From: Beijerinckiaceae bacterium | GTDB lineage: Bacteria; Pseudomonadota; Alphaproteobacteria; Rhizobiales; Beijerinckiaceae | Assembly (NCBI GenBank): GCA_947453205.1 | Contig: CANGFT010000001.1 | Coordinates: 62,001 to 126,000 of the forward strand | Direction of reading: 5' to 3' | Length of the DNA: 64,000 nt | Part shown: piece after piece, positions 49,117 to 56,765 of the stretch | Layout of the letters: every line of letters begins with the position of its first letter | How positions within the stretch are numbered: the first letter of the stretch is position 1 | Position numbers and translations under genes: made by a program | Notes under the pieces: model-generated | The model's database searches: none | Seen by the model: the letters and a program-made list of their open reading frames with translations, nothing else | What the model was told of the DNA's origin: nothing

Positions 49117-49620
49117 TCACGCTGCGAGGCGGTTGATCTTGCTTTCGGCCATGGCGGTCAGTTTCTTGTCCATGGCCTTTTCTTCCCTGATGGTCTGCTC
49201 CAGGAGATCCACGACCGGCTGGCGCCCGAGCTGGCGCGCCCAGGCGATCAGCGTGCCGTAACAGGTGATCTCGTAATGTTCGACCGCCTGATCGGCGGCG
49301 ATCAGCGCGGCGTCCAGAAGATGCTTGTCTTTGAGGTGGTTCACCACATCGCCGGCCTCCTTGATGAGGCCGTCGATGGTGGCGCAGGGGACGGCCTGCG
49401 GCGGCTTGCCCATGGTTTTGAACACCTGTTCAAGACGTTTGATCTGGGTGTCCGTCTCTTTCAGATGCTCCTCCACGGCGGCGCGCAGCGAGGCGTCGGA
49501 GGTTTTGGAGGCCATTTTCGGCATGGCCTTGTGGATCTCTTTTTCGGCGTAATAGATGCTCTGGAGCTGATGCACGAAGAGATCTTCCATCGAGTGGATG
49601 TCTTTGGTCATGGTCGGCAT
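49117..49620 (-). CDS. Ferritin-like protein, YciE/YciF (DUF892) family
   Basis: 167 residues, four-helix bundle. Conserved: MEDLFVHQLQSIYYAEKEI, VEEHLKETDTQIKRLEQVF, AVEHYEITCYGTLIAWARQLG, carrying the Glu and His that may bind a di-iron centre. Members are induced by osmotic or general stress; biochemical role unclear. A second ATG lies 3 codons in. Monocistronic, convergent with the iron transporter operon. Confidence 0.9.
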   Translation of the reverse strand: MPTMTKDIHSMEDLFVHQLQSIYYAEKEIHKAMPKMASKTSDASLRAAVEEHLKETDTQIKRLEQVFKTMGKPPQAVPCATIDGLIKEAGDVVNHLKDKHLLDAALIAADQAVEHYEITCYGTLIAWARQLGRQPVVDLLEQTIREEKAMDKKLTAMAESKINRLAA

Positions 49621-50183
49621 GGGAGCCTCCGTTCGGGGTGAGAGGCTGTATAACGAGCGCCGGGAGGCTTCGTTCCAGCTAGACCGATCGTCGCGCCCTG
49701 GCGCGGCCGAATCCCGGACGTCCTAGCTCGCGGTCTTCCCGAGGGGAATCGGCGTCCGCTTCTGAGCCATCAGGCCATATCAACCTTGAACAGGGCGGAG
49801 TTTTCCTTCCCCGCATTCTGCGTTCATGGCTCTGTTTGCGAATCCCTGAGGCGGATGAGCCTACGATTTTGACCGTTAGGGAAGGGATCGGGGTCATAAA
49901 AGTGTTGCAAATTCGCCGCAGCGCCCTCGTAAATATGTCGCAGCGCCTATTTGGCGGGCATTGCGTTATGGGCTTGGCTGTAGCGGCGTTAACCCTCAAC
50001 GTTGTTTCCAAACATATGAATTTTAATCATTTTTGTTTTCATCTTCCGTTTCGGCAGGCGCTCGCTCTGCTTCTGCTTTGACCTGGTGACCTTTCATTGA
50101 CCTTAGGTGATGAAATTTGAAGCTTCACAACCTTCATCGCAGCAGTAAAAACTGCGTCCATCGTCCTCCTGGGGGTTAGAACC
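49621..50183. other. Intergenic region before the outer-membrane protein gene
   Basis: 563 bases, AT-rich in its right half. No convincing gene. Three direct copies of TGACC (50080, 50088, 50099; the last two as TGACCTT) lie about 100 bases before the outer-membrane protein start and may be activator or repressor sites. The long leader suggests regulated transcription from here. Confidence 0.5.
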
Positions 50184-51170
50184 ATGCTTCGTAAGTCTCT
50201 CATCGCCGCTGCTGCGGTCTCCTTCGCCACCGCTGGCCTCGCCGCCGATCTGCCGAGCAAGAAGGCCCCGGCCGCTCAGGCTGCGCCCGCTCCGCTGTTC
50301 TTCGTGAACGACAACACCATCAGCTATTCCTACCAGTTCGACGCGACCGACCCGGGCGTCAAGGGCAAGTTCGGCAAGAACGTGTTCTCCTTCACGCACT
50401 TCGACGTGTGGGCCATGGGCACGAACTTCTTCACGGTAGATCTTCTGAAGTCGCCCGGCGCTGATCCTTCTAGCCCCTGCGGCTTGCCTAACCAGCCGAC
50501 AACCGGTTGCGCTGGCGCCACTGAGATTTATGGTCTTTTCCGCAGCACCCTGGGTCTGAACCAGTTGCTTGGCACCAAGGCTTTCAGCTTTGGTCCTGTG
50601 AGCAACGTGTCCCTTGAGGTCGGCGCCGACTTTAATTCTGAGAATACATCGCTTGCCCCCGCCAAGAAGAGCCTTGTCGCTGGTCTCCAGTTCTCGATGG
50701 ACCTTCCCTACAAGGGCTTCTTCAACATTTCGCCCCTGTATTTCAAGGAGTGGAACCACAACGCTTTTGCTCAGATCTTTGATCACGTTCCCGGTGGCAG
50801 CACAGAGTTTGACGGCACTTGGGCGGTTGAGACCGTCTACGCCATGCCGCTCGGCTTCCTGCCCCCGGCCGTTCCGCTCACCTTCAGCGGCCGCGCTGCT
50901 TTCTATGGCCCGAAGGGGACCGGCTCTGCCGTCCTTCCCTCCAACATCAAGAACAAGACCGTCACCACCTTCAACAGCGAGCAGCGCCTGACCCTCGATG
51001 TCGGCAAGATGGTCACCGGTCGCGCCGACGTGGTCAGCACCTTCGTCGCCTATCGCTACTGGACCAACAAGTTCGGCATCAGCGAGTCGCACAGCGATGT
51101 TTGCGCTGGCGCCAAGAAGAGCTCCTGCAGCGAGAACGCCGCTTCGCTCGGCCTGAACGTCAAGTTCTGA
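50184..51170 (+). CDS. Outer-membrane beta-barrel protein, possibly Tsx-like channel
   Basis: 328 residues. Clear Sec signal (RKSLIAAAAVSFATAGLAAD). An Ala/Pro linker is followed by alternating amphipathic strands (NDNTISYSYQFDATDPG, FSFTHFDVWAMGTNFF) and a C-terminal Phe (ASLGLNVKF), the usual barrel-assembly signal. The arrangement recalls nucleoside-specific Tsx channels, but this is by eye. Two Cys pairs may form loops. It uses more T-ending codons than neighbours. GGGGGTTAG precedes the ATG. A strong terminator follows. Confidence 0.8.
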   Translation: MLRKSLIAAAAVSFATAGLAADLPSKKAPAAQAAPAPLFFVNDNTISYSYQFDATDPGVKGKFGKNVFSFTHFDVWAMGTNFFTVDLLKSPGADPSSPCGLPNQPTTGCAGATEIYGLFRSTLGLNQLLGTKAFSFGPVSNVSLEVGADFNSENTSLAPAKKSLVAGLQFSMDLPYKGFFNISPLYFKEWNHNAFAQIFDHVPGGSTEFDGTWAVETVYAMPLGFLPPAVPLTFSGRAAFYGPKGTGSAVLPSNIKNKTVTTFNSEQRLTLDVGKMVTGRADVVSTFVAYRYWTNKFGISESHSDVCAGAKKSSCSENAASLGLNVKF

Positions 51171-51193
51171 TCTCTCTGATCTCGCCACATCCG

Positions 51194-51224
51194 AAAGCGC
51201 CGCTCGAAAGGGCGGCGCTTTTTC
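51194..51224 (+). terminator. Rho-independent terminator of the outer-membrane protein gene
   Basis: AAAGCGCCGC (51194-51203), loop TCGAAAGG, GCGGCGCTTT (51212-51221) and further T. Starts 24 bases after the stop codon. Confidence 0.9.
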
Positions 51225-51296
51225 TTTGTGCGAACCTTTGCGCTGCGCAGACGTTGGCGTTGCGCGGGCGTTGGCCTGGGGTCGATGGAGGGGCGC

Positions 51297-51617
51297 ATGC
51301 GGGATCGTGTTCTGTGTTCGGCTTTGGCGCTCGTCCTCGCGCTTTGGAGCGCTGCCCCCGCCGCAGCCACCGACCTCGATACGTCAAAGCCGAAAAAGAG
51401 CGTCCATCGCCATCTCGGCCTGAAGCGGCCGCCCGGTCCGGTTCTGGCCGTGGCGATCGTCCGCCCGCCGACCTGCGGCGTCGCCTGGCCCTTCCATCAT
51501 CCCAACTACAAGCAGGCGAGTTGCCGCGATTATGCGGGCTTTGCGACGGTGTTTGATCCGCGCTCGCCGGATGGGCTCGCCACTTACGGATTCCGTGCCC
51601 TTTACGGCCTGCAGTGA
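51297..51617 (+). CDS. Hypothetical small secreted protein
   Basis: 106 residues. The start at 51297 is set by GGAGGGG six bases upstream. Signal peptide LCSALALVLALWSAAPAAA, then a basic linker and a C-terminus with two Cys (PPTCGVAWPFHHPNYKQ, then ASCRDYAGF). No family recognised. It follows the terminator of the outer-membrane protein gene, so it has its own promoter or belongs with the amidohydrolase gene 89 bases downstream. Confidence 0.55.
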   Translation: MRDRVLCSALALVLALWSAAPAAATDLDTSKPKKSVHRHLGLKRPPGPVLAVAIVRPPTCGVAWPFHHPNYKQASCRDYAGFATVFDPRSPDGLATYGFRALYGLQ

Positions 51618-51706
51618 AGGGAGGCCCGGCATCCTTGGTTGACATGGGCCTTGGCCCGCCTAAGCTTCCCGCAGGACAGAATGATAAGCCGCCGGGAGGG
51701 GCGTTC

Positions 51707-52558
51707 ATGAACGGGGATTCGACTGCCGCGGGCGCCTTGCCCGCTGGCGCCTGCGACTGCCAGATTCATATTTTCGGCGACGACGCGCGGTTTCCCCCGC
51801 GCCACAGGAACCCGCTCTATCCCACCCCCGCCGCAACCATCGACGACGCGCAGGCCATGCATGCGGCGCTGGGCGTGGAGCGGTTCTGCATCGTGCAGGC
51901 GACCGTCTACCACACCGATCATTCCCTGATCTTCGACGCGCTTTCGCGCCTGCCGCGCGACCGGGTGCGGGCGGTGGCGGTGATCGAGGAGGATGTGACG
52001 GACCCCGCGCTGCAGCGCATGCATGATGCGGGCTTTCGCGGGGCGCGCTTCAACTTCCAGAAGAAGTTCGGGCTCGTGCCGAGCTTCGACGCTTTCCATA
52101 AGATGGTTGCGCGAATTCATGCAATGGGATGGTTCGCAAAGGTTTTTGTCGGACCTGCGGAATTGCCTGAAGTCGCGCCGGAGCTGGTGAAGACCCCGGC
52201 CACCATCGTGCTCGACCATATGTGCCGCCTCGATTTCGGCCTTGGCGTCGAGCAGCCCATGCTGAAACATCTCCTGGAGGTGATGAAGCGCGAGCAGACC
52301 TGGGTCATGCTTTCGAACGGCCATCGCTCGTCCGTTCAGGGCCCGCCCTGGGACGACGCCGCGCCCTTCGGCAGGGCCTTGTTCAGGGCTGCGCCGGATC
52401 GCTGCATCTGGGGCACGGATTGGCCGCATGTCATGCAGCCCGTCGGCAGCATCGACGATGGGGCGCTGGTCGGTCTGCTGCGCCGCTACCTCGACCAGGA
52501 TGAGGCGGCGTTGAAGAAGGTGCTCGTCGACAATCCCGCGCGCCTGTTCGGGTTCTGA
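51707..52558 (+). CDS. Amidohydrolase, 2-pyrone-4,6-dicarboxylate hydrolase (LigI)-like
   Basis: 283 residues, TIM-barrel amidohydrolase of the COG3618 type. The first metal motif is DCQIHIFGD at 17-25 (Gln19 in place of the first His of HxH). Later motifs: IVLDHMCRLDFG, MLSNGHRSS and WGTDWPHVMQP, the last carrying the catalytic Asp. Relatives hydrolyse lactones such as 2-pyrone-4,6-dicarboxylate in aromatic catabolism, often without metal. Substrate not known here. GGGAGGGG precedes the ATG; an NMT1-type binding-protein gene follows after 35 bases. Confidence 0.85.
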   Translation: MNGDSTAAGALPAGACDCQIHIFGDDARFPPRHRNPLYPTPAATIDDAQAMHAALGVERFCIVQATVYHTDHSLIFDALSRLPRDRVRAVAVIEEDVTDPALQRMHDAGFRGARFNFQKKFGLVPSFDAFHKMVARIHAMGWFAKVFVGPAELPEVAPELVKTPATIVLDHMCRLDFGLGVEQPMLKHLLEVMKREQTWVMLSNGHRSSVQGPPWDDAAPFGRALFRAAPDRCIWGTDWPHVMQPVGSIDDGALVGLLRRYLDQDEAALKKVLVDNPARLFGF

Positions 52559-52593
52559 GGTTCAAGCCGCCATGGGGCGGCGGGGGAGGATGC

Positions 52594-53625
52594 ATGACTG
52601 GATTTCTGGCGAGGGCCGCGCTCGGCTGCGGGCTTGTTCTGGGGGCGCTCCCTTCGCCGCAGGCGGCGGACCTGTCGAAAGTGTCGGTGGGCATCACCAG
52701 TTCGGCGTCGGACGTGAGCCTTTTCGTGGCGCACAAGCGCGGCTATTTCAGGGAGGAGGGGCTGGACGTCTCCTTCGTCTCCTTCGTCTCCGCCGCCCGG
52801 ATGATCGCGCCCATGGCCTCGGGCGACCTTGATGTGGGAACCGGGGCCTTGTCAGCGGGGCTTTATAACGCGGTCGCGCGGGGCATCGACGTGCGCATCG
52901 TCGCCGACAAGAACTCCACCCCGCCCGGGCGCGGCACCCAGCCTCTGCTCGTGCGCAAGGACCATATGGACAGCGGCCGCTACAAGAGCCTCAGGGATCT
53001 CAAGGGCATGAAGATCGCCGTCGCGGCGCTCGGCACCTCCTCCATGGGGACGACCTCGCAGGCTCTGGCGCAGGGCGGCCTCACCTTTGATGACGTCGAT
53101 CAGGTCGCGCTCGGCTTTCCCGAGCATGTGGCGGCCCTCGCCAACAAGGCGGTGGACGCCTCCTTCACCGTGGAGCCCTCCGCTTCAGCCGCCGTGCGGC
53201 AGGGGCTCGCGGTGCGCATCATGGGCGATGACGAGATCGTTCCGGGCCATCAGCTCTCCGTCACCATCTTTTCTGGCGCCTTCGCCAAGCGCGGGGATGA
53301 GCCCCGGCGCTTCCTGCGCGCCCTGCTGCGGGGGGTGCGTGATTTCAACGATGGCCTCGTGAACGGCCGCTATGCAGGCCCCAAGGGCGATGCGCTGGTG
53401 GCGATCCTCGCGGAATATGGACCTTTCAAGGATCCCGAGATCTACCGCTCCTTCAACACGAGCTATTCGGACCCTGACGGCGCCCTGAATCTGGCGAGCA
53501 TCCGGCAGGATCTCGAGATCTTCCGCAAGGCGGGCCTCATCGAGGGGCAGGTGAGCGCCGAACAGGCCATTGATCTGTCCTTCCTTGAGGCGGCCGTGAA
53601 GGATCTTGGCAAAGCTGCGCGCTGA
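52594..53625 (+). CDS. NMT1/SsuA-type ABC binding protein
   Basis: 343 residues. Signal peptide at the N-terminus (AALGCGLVLGALPSPQAAD). Mature start SKVSVGITSSASDVSLFVAH and KRGYFREEGLDVSFVSF are typical of nitrate/sulfonate/thiamine-precursor binding proteins. No permease or ATPase gene is next to it. It probably delivers the substrate of the adjacent amidohydrolase or monooxygenase to a distant transporter. GGGGGAGG precedes the ATG. Confidence 0.88.
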   Translation: MTGFLARAALGCGLVLGALPSPQAADLSKVSVGITSSASDVSLFVAHKRGYFREEGLDVSFVSFVSAARMIAPMASGDLDVGTGALSAGLYNAVARGIDVRIVADKNSTPPGRGTQPLLVRKDHMDSGRYKSLRDLKGMKIAVAALGTSSMGTTSQALAQGGLTFDDVDQVALGFPEHVAALANKAVDASFTVEPSASAAVRQGLAVRIMGDDEIVPGHQLSVTIFSGAFAKRGDEPRRFLRALLRGVRDFNDGLVNGRYAGPKGDALVAILAEYGPFKDPEIYRSFNTSYSDPDGALNLASIRQDLEIFRKAGLIEGQVSAEQAIDLSFLEAAVKDLGKAAR

Positions 53626-53758
53626 TCGGGCGTGTCGCCCGTGAAGGGGTAGTGCGCCTGACGGCCATCGTCCGAATGGGTGTGTCCCTCAGCCGCATGA
53701 GCTCTGGAGTCCCGCCCGCCCTAGACCATAATCCGCGCTCCATTGAAGGAGGCGTCGA

Positions 53759-54025
53759 TTGGTCCGGGTTGTGCGTAACGAGCGGGAGCGTGAGCAGGTG
53801 AGGGGCGCGGTTGAGGAGGCCTGGCATGCGCTGCGCTTCGCCTTCGACTCGCCCCATCAGCAGGGCGCCGCCGCCGTCCGCAGGCGCCTCGCACGGGCGG
53901 TGCTGGCCGGGCGGGCGCAGGGGCGGCGCCACCGTCCGGACCTCGTCACCTATGCGCTTGGCCAACTCGATCCCCTGCCTGCGAAATGGGTCCGGCGGGG
54001 GGATGCGCGCTATTGGGACTGGTGA
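53759..54025 (+). CDS. Hypothetical small basic protein
   Basis: 88 residues from a TTG start with a strong AAGGAGG eight bases upstream. Arg-rich and helical; the middle (EEAWHALRFAFDSPHQQGAA) and the end (LPAKWVRRGDARYWDW) look conserved. Possibly a cytosolic nucleic-acid or regulatory protein. No family recognised. Alone between two binding-protein genes. The Shine-Dalgarno and continuous GC-rich codon bias support it as real. Confidence 0.5.
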   Translation: MVRVVRNEREREQVRGAVEEAWHALRFAFDSPHQQGAAAVRRRLARAVLAGRAQGRRHRPDLVTYALGQLDPLPAKWVRRGDARYWDW

Positions 54026-54122
54026 GGCCTCAAGAAATACGTCGCGCCGCCGATAAAAATTGGGCATGCTGGCGTCAGACGAACAGGCAGTCGCGCGGCG
54101 ACGAAAAATGGGGGGGATTTCC

Positions 54123-55142
54123 ATGCGCAGGGCTCTGGCCGTGCTCGGCCTTATCTGCGGGGTTCTGCCCGCCGCGGCGGCCGATGACGAGATCGCCGCT
54201 TTCTACAAGGGCAAGCAGATTCATCTTGTCGTCGGCAGCGGGGTCGGCTCGGGATACGACATCAACGCCCGCGCGGTGGCGCGCTTCATCGGCAACCACA
54301 TTCCCGGCAATCCCGCGATCATCGTCCAGAACCAGCCGGGCGCCGGCAGTCTGATCGTCACCAACAACATCGCCAACACCGCCGCCAAGGATGGCACGGT
54401 GATCGCCGCGGTCATCAACGGGGTTCCGACGGCGCCGCTGCTGCAGCCCGAGGCTGCGCGCTTTGATCCGACCAAGCTCAACTGGATCGGCAGCACCAAT
54501 CGCGACACGCAGGTCGCCTATGCCTGGCACACCTCGCCCATTCGCGAGCTGCGCGATCTGCTCTCGCAGGAGCTCATCATCGGCGCCACGACCTCCGGCA
54601 CCTCGCAGGTCGATTTCCCCTTGGTCGCCAACGCCATCCTCAAGACGAAGTTCAAGGTCGTCAGCGGCTATGAGGGCACCGCGCAGATTCACAAGGCTAT
54701 GGAGTCCGGTGAGGTCTTCGGGCTTGGCGCGCTGGCCTGGTCGAGCCTCAAGACGATCAACGCCGACTGGATCTCCAATGGCAAGATCCGCATCTTCGCC
54801 CAATGGAGCTCCCCGCCCCATCCCGATCTCGCCGCCTATCCCGTCATGGAGACGCTGGCGAAAAGCGACGAGGACCGCGTCGCCCTCAAGCTCCTGACCT
54901 CGCGCCTTGAGGCGGGACGGCCCTTCGTGGCGCCCCCCGGCCTGCCGCCCGCGCGCGTCGCGGCCCTGCGCAAGGCCTTCGACGACACGATGCAGGATCC
55001 CGCCTTTCTCGCCGAAGCCAAGCGCCTGCTGCTCGATGTGGAGCCCATGAAGGGCGAAGAGATCGCCGTCCTCGTCAAGACCGTTCTTGCGACGCCGCCT
55101 GAAGTGGCCGCGCGCGTGAGGAGAGCGCTTGATGGCAAATGA
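54123..55142 (+). CDS. TTT-family (Bug/TctC-type) solute-binding protein
   Basis: 339 residues. Signal peptide RRALAVLGLICGVLPAAAAD. Tripartite tricarboxylate family motifs: YKGKQIHLVVGSGVGSGYD, IPGNPAIIVQNQPGAGSL, VISNG-type loop not obvious. It binds a carboxylate-like ligand in the periplasm. No tctA or tctB gene is nearby. GGGGG lies before the ATG at 54123. The stop overlaps the following metallo-beta-lactamase gene, so the two are coupled; this ties the ligand to the enzymes that follow. Confidence 0.85.
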   Translation: MRRALAVLGLICGVLPAAAADDEIAAFYKGKQIHLVVGSGVGSGYDINARAVARFIGNHIPGNPAIIVQNQPGAGSLIVTNNIANTAAKDGTVIAAVINGVPTAPLLQPEAARFDPTKLNWIGSTNRDTQVAYAWHTSPIRELRDLLSQELIIGATTSGTSQVDFPLVANAILKTKFKVVSGYEGTAQIHKAMESGEVFGLGALAWSSLKTINADWISNGKIRIFAQWSSPPHPDLAAYPVMETLAKSDEDRVALKLLTSRLEAGRPFVAPPGLPPARVAALRKAFDDTMQDPAFLAEAKRLLLDVEPMKGEEIAVLVKTVLATPPEVAARVRRALDGK

Positions 55143-55965
55143 TCTTGGCGTTGATTTTGAAGATGACGGCACGCCCGTCGCGCTTGGCGTCCCCAGGGAG
55201 ATTCCGGTCTTCCCGCGTGAATTCGCGCCGGGGGCCTTCTGGTTCACCGGCTGCCTGCGCATCACCGTCAATGGCAAGGAGCTGCACAATCACAATTCCT
55301 GCTTCCTGCTGATGGGCGAAAAGCGGACGGTGCTCATCGACACCGCGCCGCCCTTCGCCTGGGAGTCCATGTGGCCGCAGCTGCAGAAGGTGCTGGGCGG
55401 GCGCAAGCTCGATTATATTTTCCCCACCCATCCCGAGGCGCCCCATATGGGCAACACGGGCCGCCTGCTGCGCGCCTTCCCTGACGCGCTCGTCATCGGC
55501 GACGTCCGCAACTACGAACTTTATCTGCCGGGCGAAGGGCATCGGCTGCGGTCCATGGGACCGGGGGAGAAGATCGATCTGGGCGGCAGCACCTTCGTGA
55601 TCGTCGAGGGCGTGGTGCATGATCTCGTCAACACGCTCTGGGCCTATGAGGAAGAGCGCAAGATCCTCTTCGTCAGCGATGGCTATCCCTACACGCACGA
55701 CCATATGGAGGGCGAATGCGCCATGACCACCAATGAGCTCGCCCAGTTGCCCCGCGTTGAAGACACGCGCGTGGTCATCGAGGGCGCGCTGGGGTGGACG
55801 CGGCATGTGGATGCGGACATCACCATCGGCAAGCTGCGCGACCTCCTCGCCAGATATCCCGCCGACATCATCGCCCCGACCCATGGCGGCGTGATCACAA
55901 ATGCGCGGGAGCTGACGGAGGTGTTCGAGACGGGCCTGCGCCAGGCCAATGGGGCGCGCGCATGA
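55132..55965 (+). CDS. Metallo-beta-lactamase-fold protein, flavodiiron-like metal motif
   Basis: 277 residues. The metal motif is THPEAPHMGN: His100, Glu102, His105, then His163, Asp183 and His251. This follows the HxExDH pattern of flavodiiron proteins and related hydrolases, except that the Asp is Pro104. A dinuclear metal site is still possible. The N-terminal segment FWFTGCLRITVNGKELHNHN fits the family fold. Hydrolase or oxygen-reactive function unknown. ATG at 55132 overlaps the binding-protein stop by 11 bases. Confidence 0.8.
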   Translation: MANDLGVDFEDDGTPVALGVPREIPVFPREFAPGAFWFTGCLRITVNGKELHNHNSCFLLMGEKRTVLIDTAPPFAWESMWPQLQKVLGGRKLDYIFPTHPEAPHMGNTGRLLRAFPDALVIGDVRNYELYLPGEGHRLRSMGPGEKIDLGGSTFVIVEGVVHDLVNTLWAYEEERKILFVSDGYPYTHDHMEGECAMTTNELAQLPRVEDTRVVIEGALGWTRHVDADITIGKLRDLLARYPADIIAPTHGGVITNARELTEVFETGLRQANGARA

Positions 55966-56756
55966 GCCGCATCGCTGAAATCGCGCCGGGCGTGCTCGCC
56001 CTGACGGACATCGAACCCGTCGTCGGCCGCAGCTGGCGCCCGGTGGGGACCACAGGCTACGAGCCCTTCAACAAATATGTCTGCCTCTTCGGCGAGAAGG
56101 CCCTGCTGATCGACACGGGGCCTCTGGCGCACCGCGACCAGCTCATGGCGGCGCTGGAGGGGATCGTCGGCTCGCGTCATCTCACCGTGATGATCTCGCG
56201 CAGCGAGCCCGACGCCATCACCAATGTCGGCGCCGTGGTGGACCGCTATCCCGATCTGCGCGTGCTCGGCATCATGAAGAACCTGCCGCTGCTTGGCCTT
56301 GTCGAAATGCAGCGCAAGCCGCGCGAGGGGCTGGTGGCCGAGCGCATGGTCTTCGGGCGCCCGCTGAGCGATTTCGGCTTTCCGCTCATCACGCCCCATG
56401 AGCCCGTCATCAAGACGCTCTCGACCATCTGGATCGCCCATGCCGAGACTGGCGTGCTCTTCACCTCCGATTCCTTCAGCGCCGATCTTCTGACGCGCGC
56501 GCAGGACGAGGTCATCCGCACGCAGCCCGAGGGGCGGCCGGACCCGGCGACCATACGCTCCCATGCGCTGTGCAAATGGGATTGGCTGGAACATGCCGCC
56601 ACCCAGACCCACGCCCGCGCCTGGGATCGCTTTTTTGGCGAGGGCGCGCCTGCCGTCTTCGCGCCGGGGCTCGGGCGCATCCAGTCCGGCCCGGCGCTGA
56701 CGGCGCAGGTTTTGAAAGACTATCGCAAGGCGCTGTTCGGCGCCGAGGCGGCATGA
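55962..56756 (+). CDS. Metallo-beta-lactamase-fold protein with most metal ligands lost
   Basis: 264 residues, a diverged paralogue of the gene upstream. Aligning the two, the motif is SRSEPDAITN: Arg80, Glu82, Asp84 and Ala85 replace His, Glu, Pro and His. His146 and Asp170 (FTSDSF) are kept, and the last His is Gly236. It therefore lacks a normal zinc or di-iron site and may be a regulatory or structural partner of the first protein, or use a different metal set. The ATG overlaps the upstream stop by 4 bases (ATGA); the flavin monooxygenase follows after 9 bases. Confidence 0.75.
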   Translation: MSRIAEIAPGVLALTDIEPVVGRSWRPVGTTGYEPFNKYVCLFGEKALLIDTGPLAHRDQLMAALEGIVGSRHLTVMISRSEPDAITNVGAVVDRYPDLRVLGIMKNLPLLGLVEMQRKPREGLVAERMVFGRPLSDFGFPLITPHEPVIKTLSTIWIAHAETGVLFTSDSFSADLLTRAQDEVIRTQPEGRPDPATIRSHALCKWDWLEHAATQTHARAWDRFFGEGAPAVFAPGLGRIQSGPALTAQVLKDYRKALFGAEAA

Positions 56757-56765
56757 GGACTTGAG

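Noticed and set aside
49836-50081. 81-codon plus-strand open frame before the outer-membrane protein gene
   Set aside because: No Shine-Dalgarno, no recognisable protein, and it runs into the likely promoter region.
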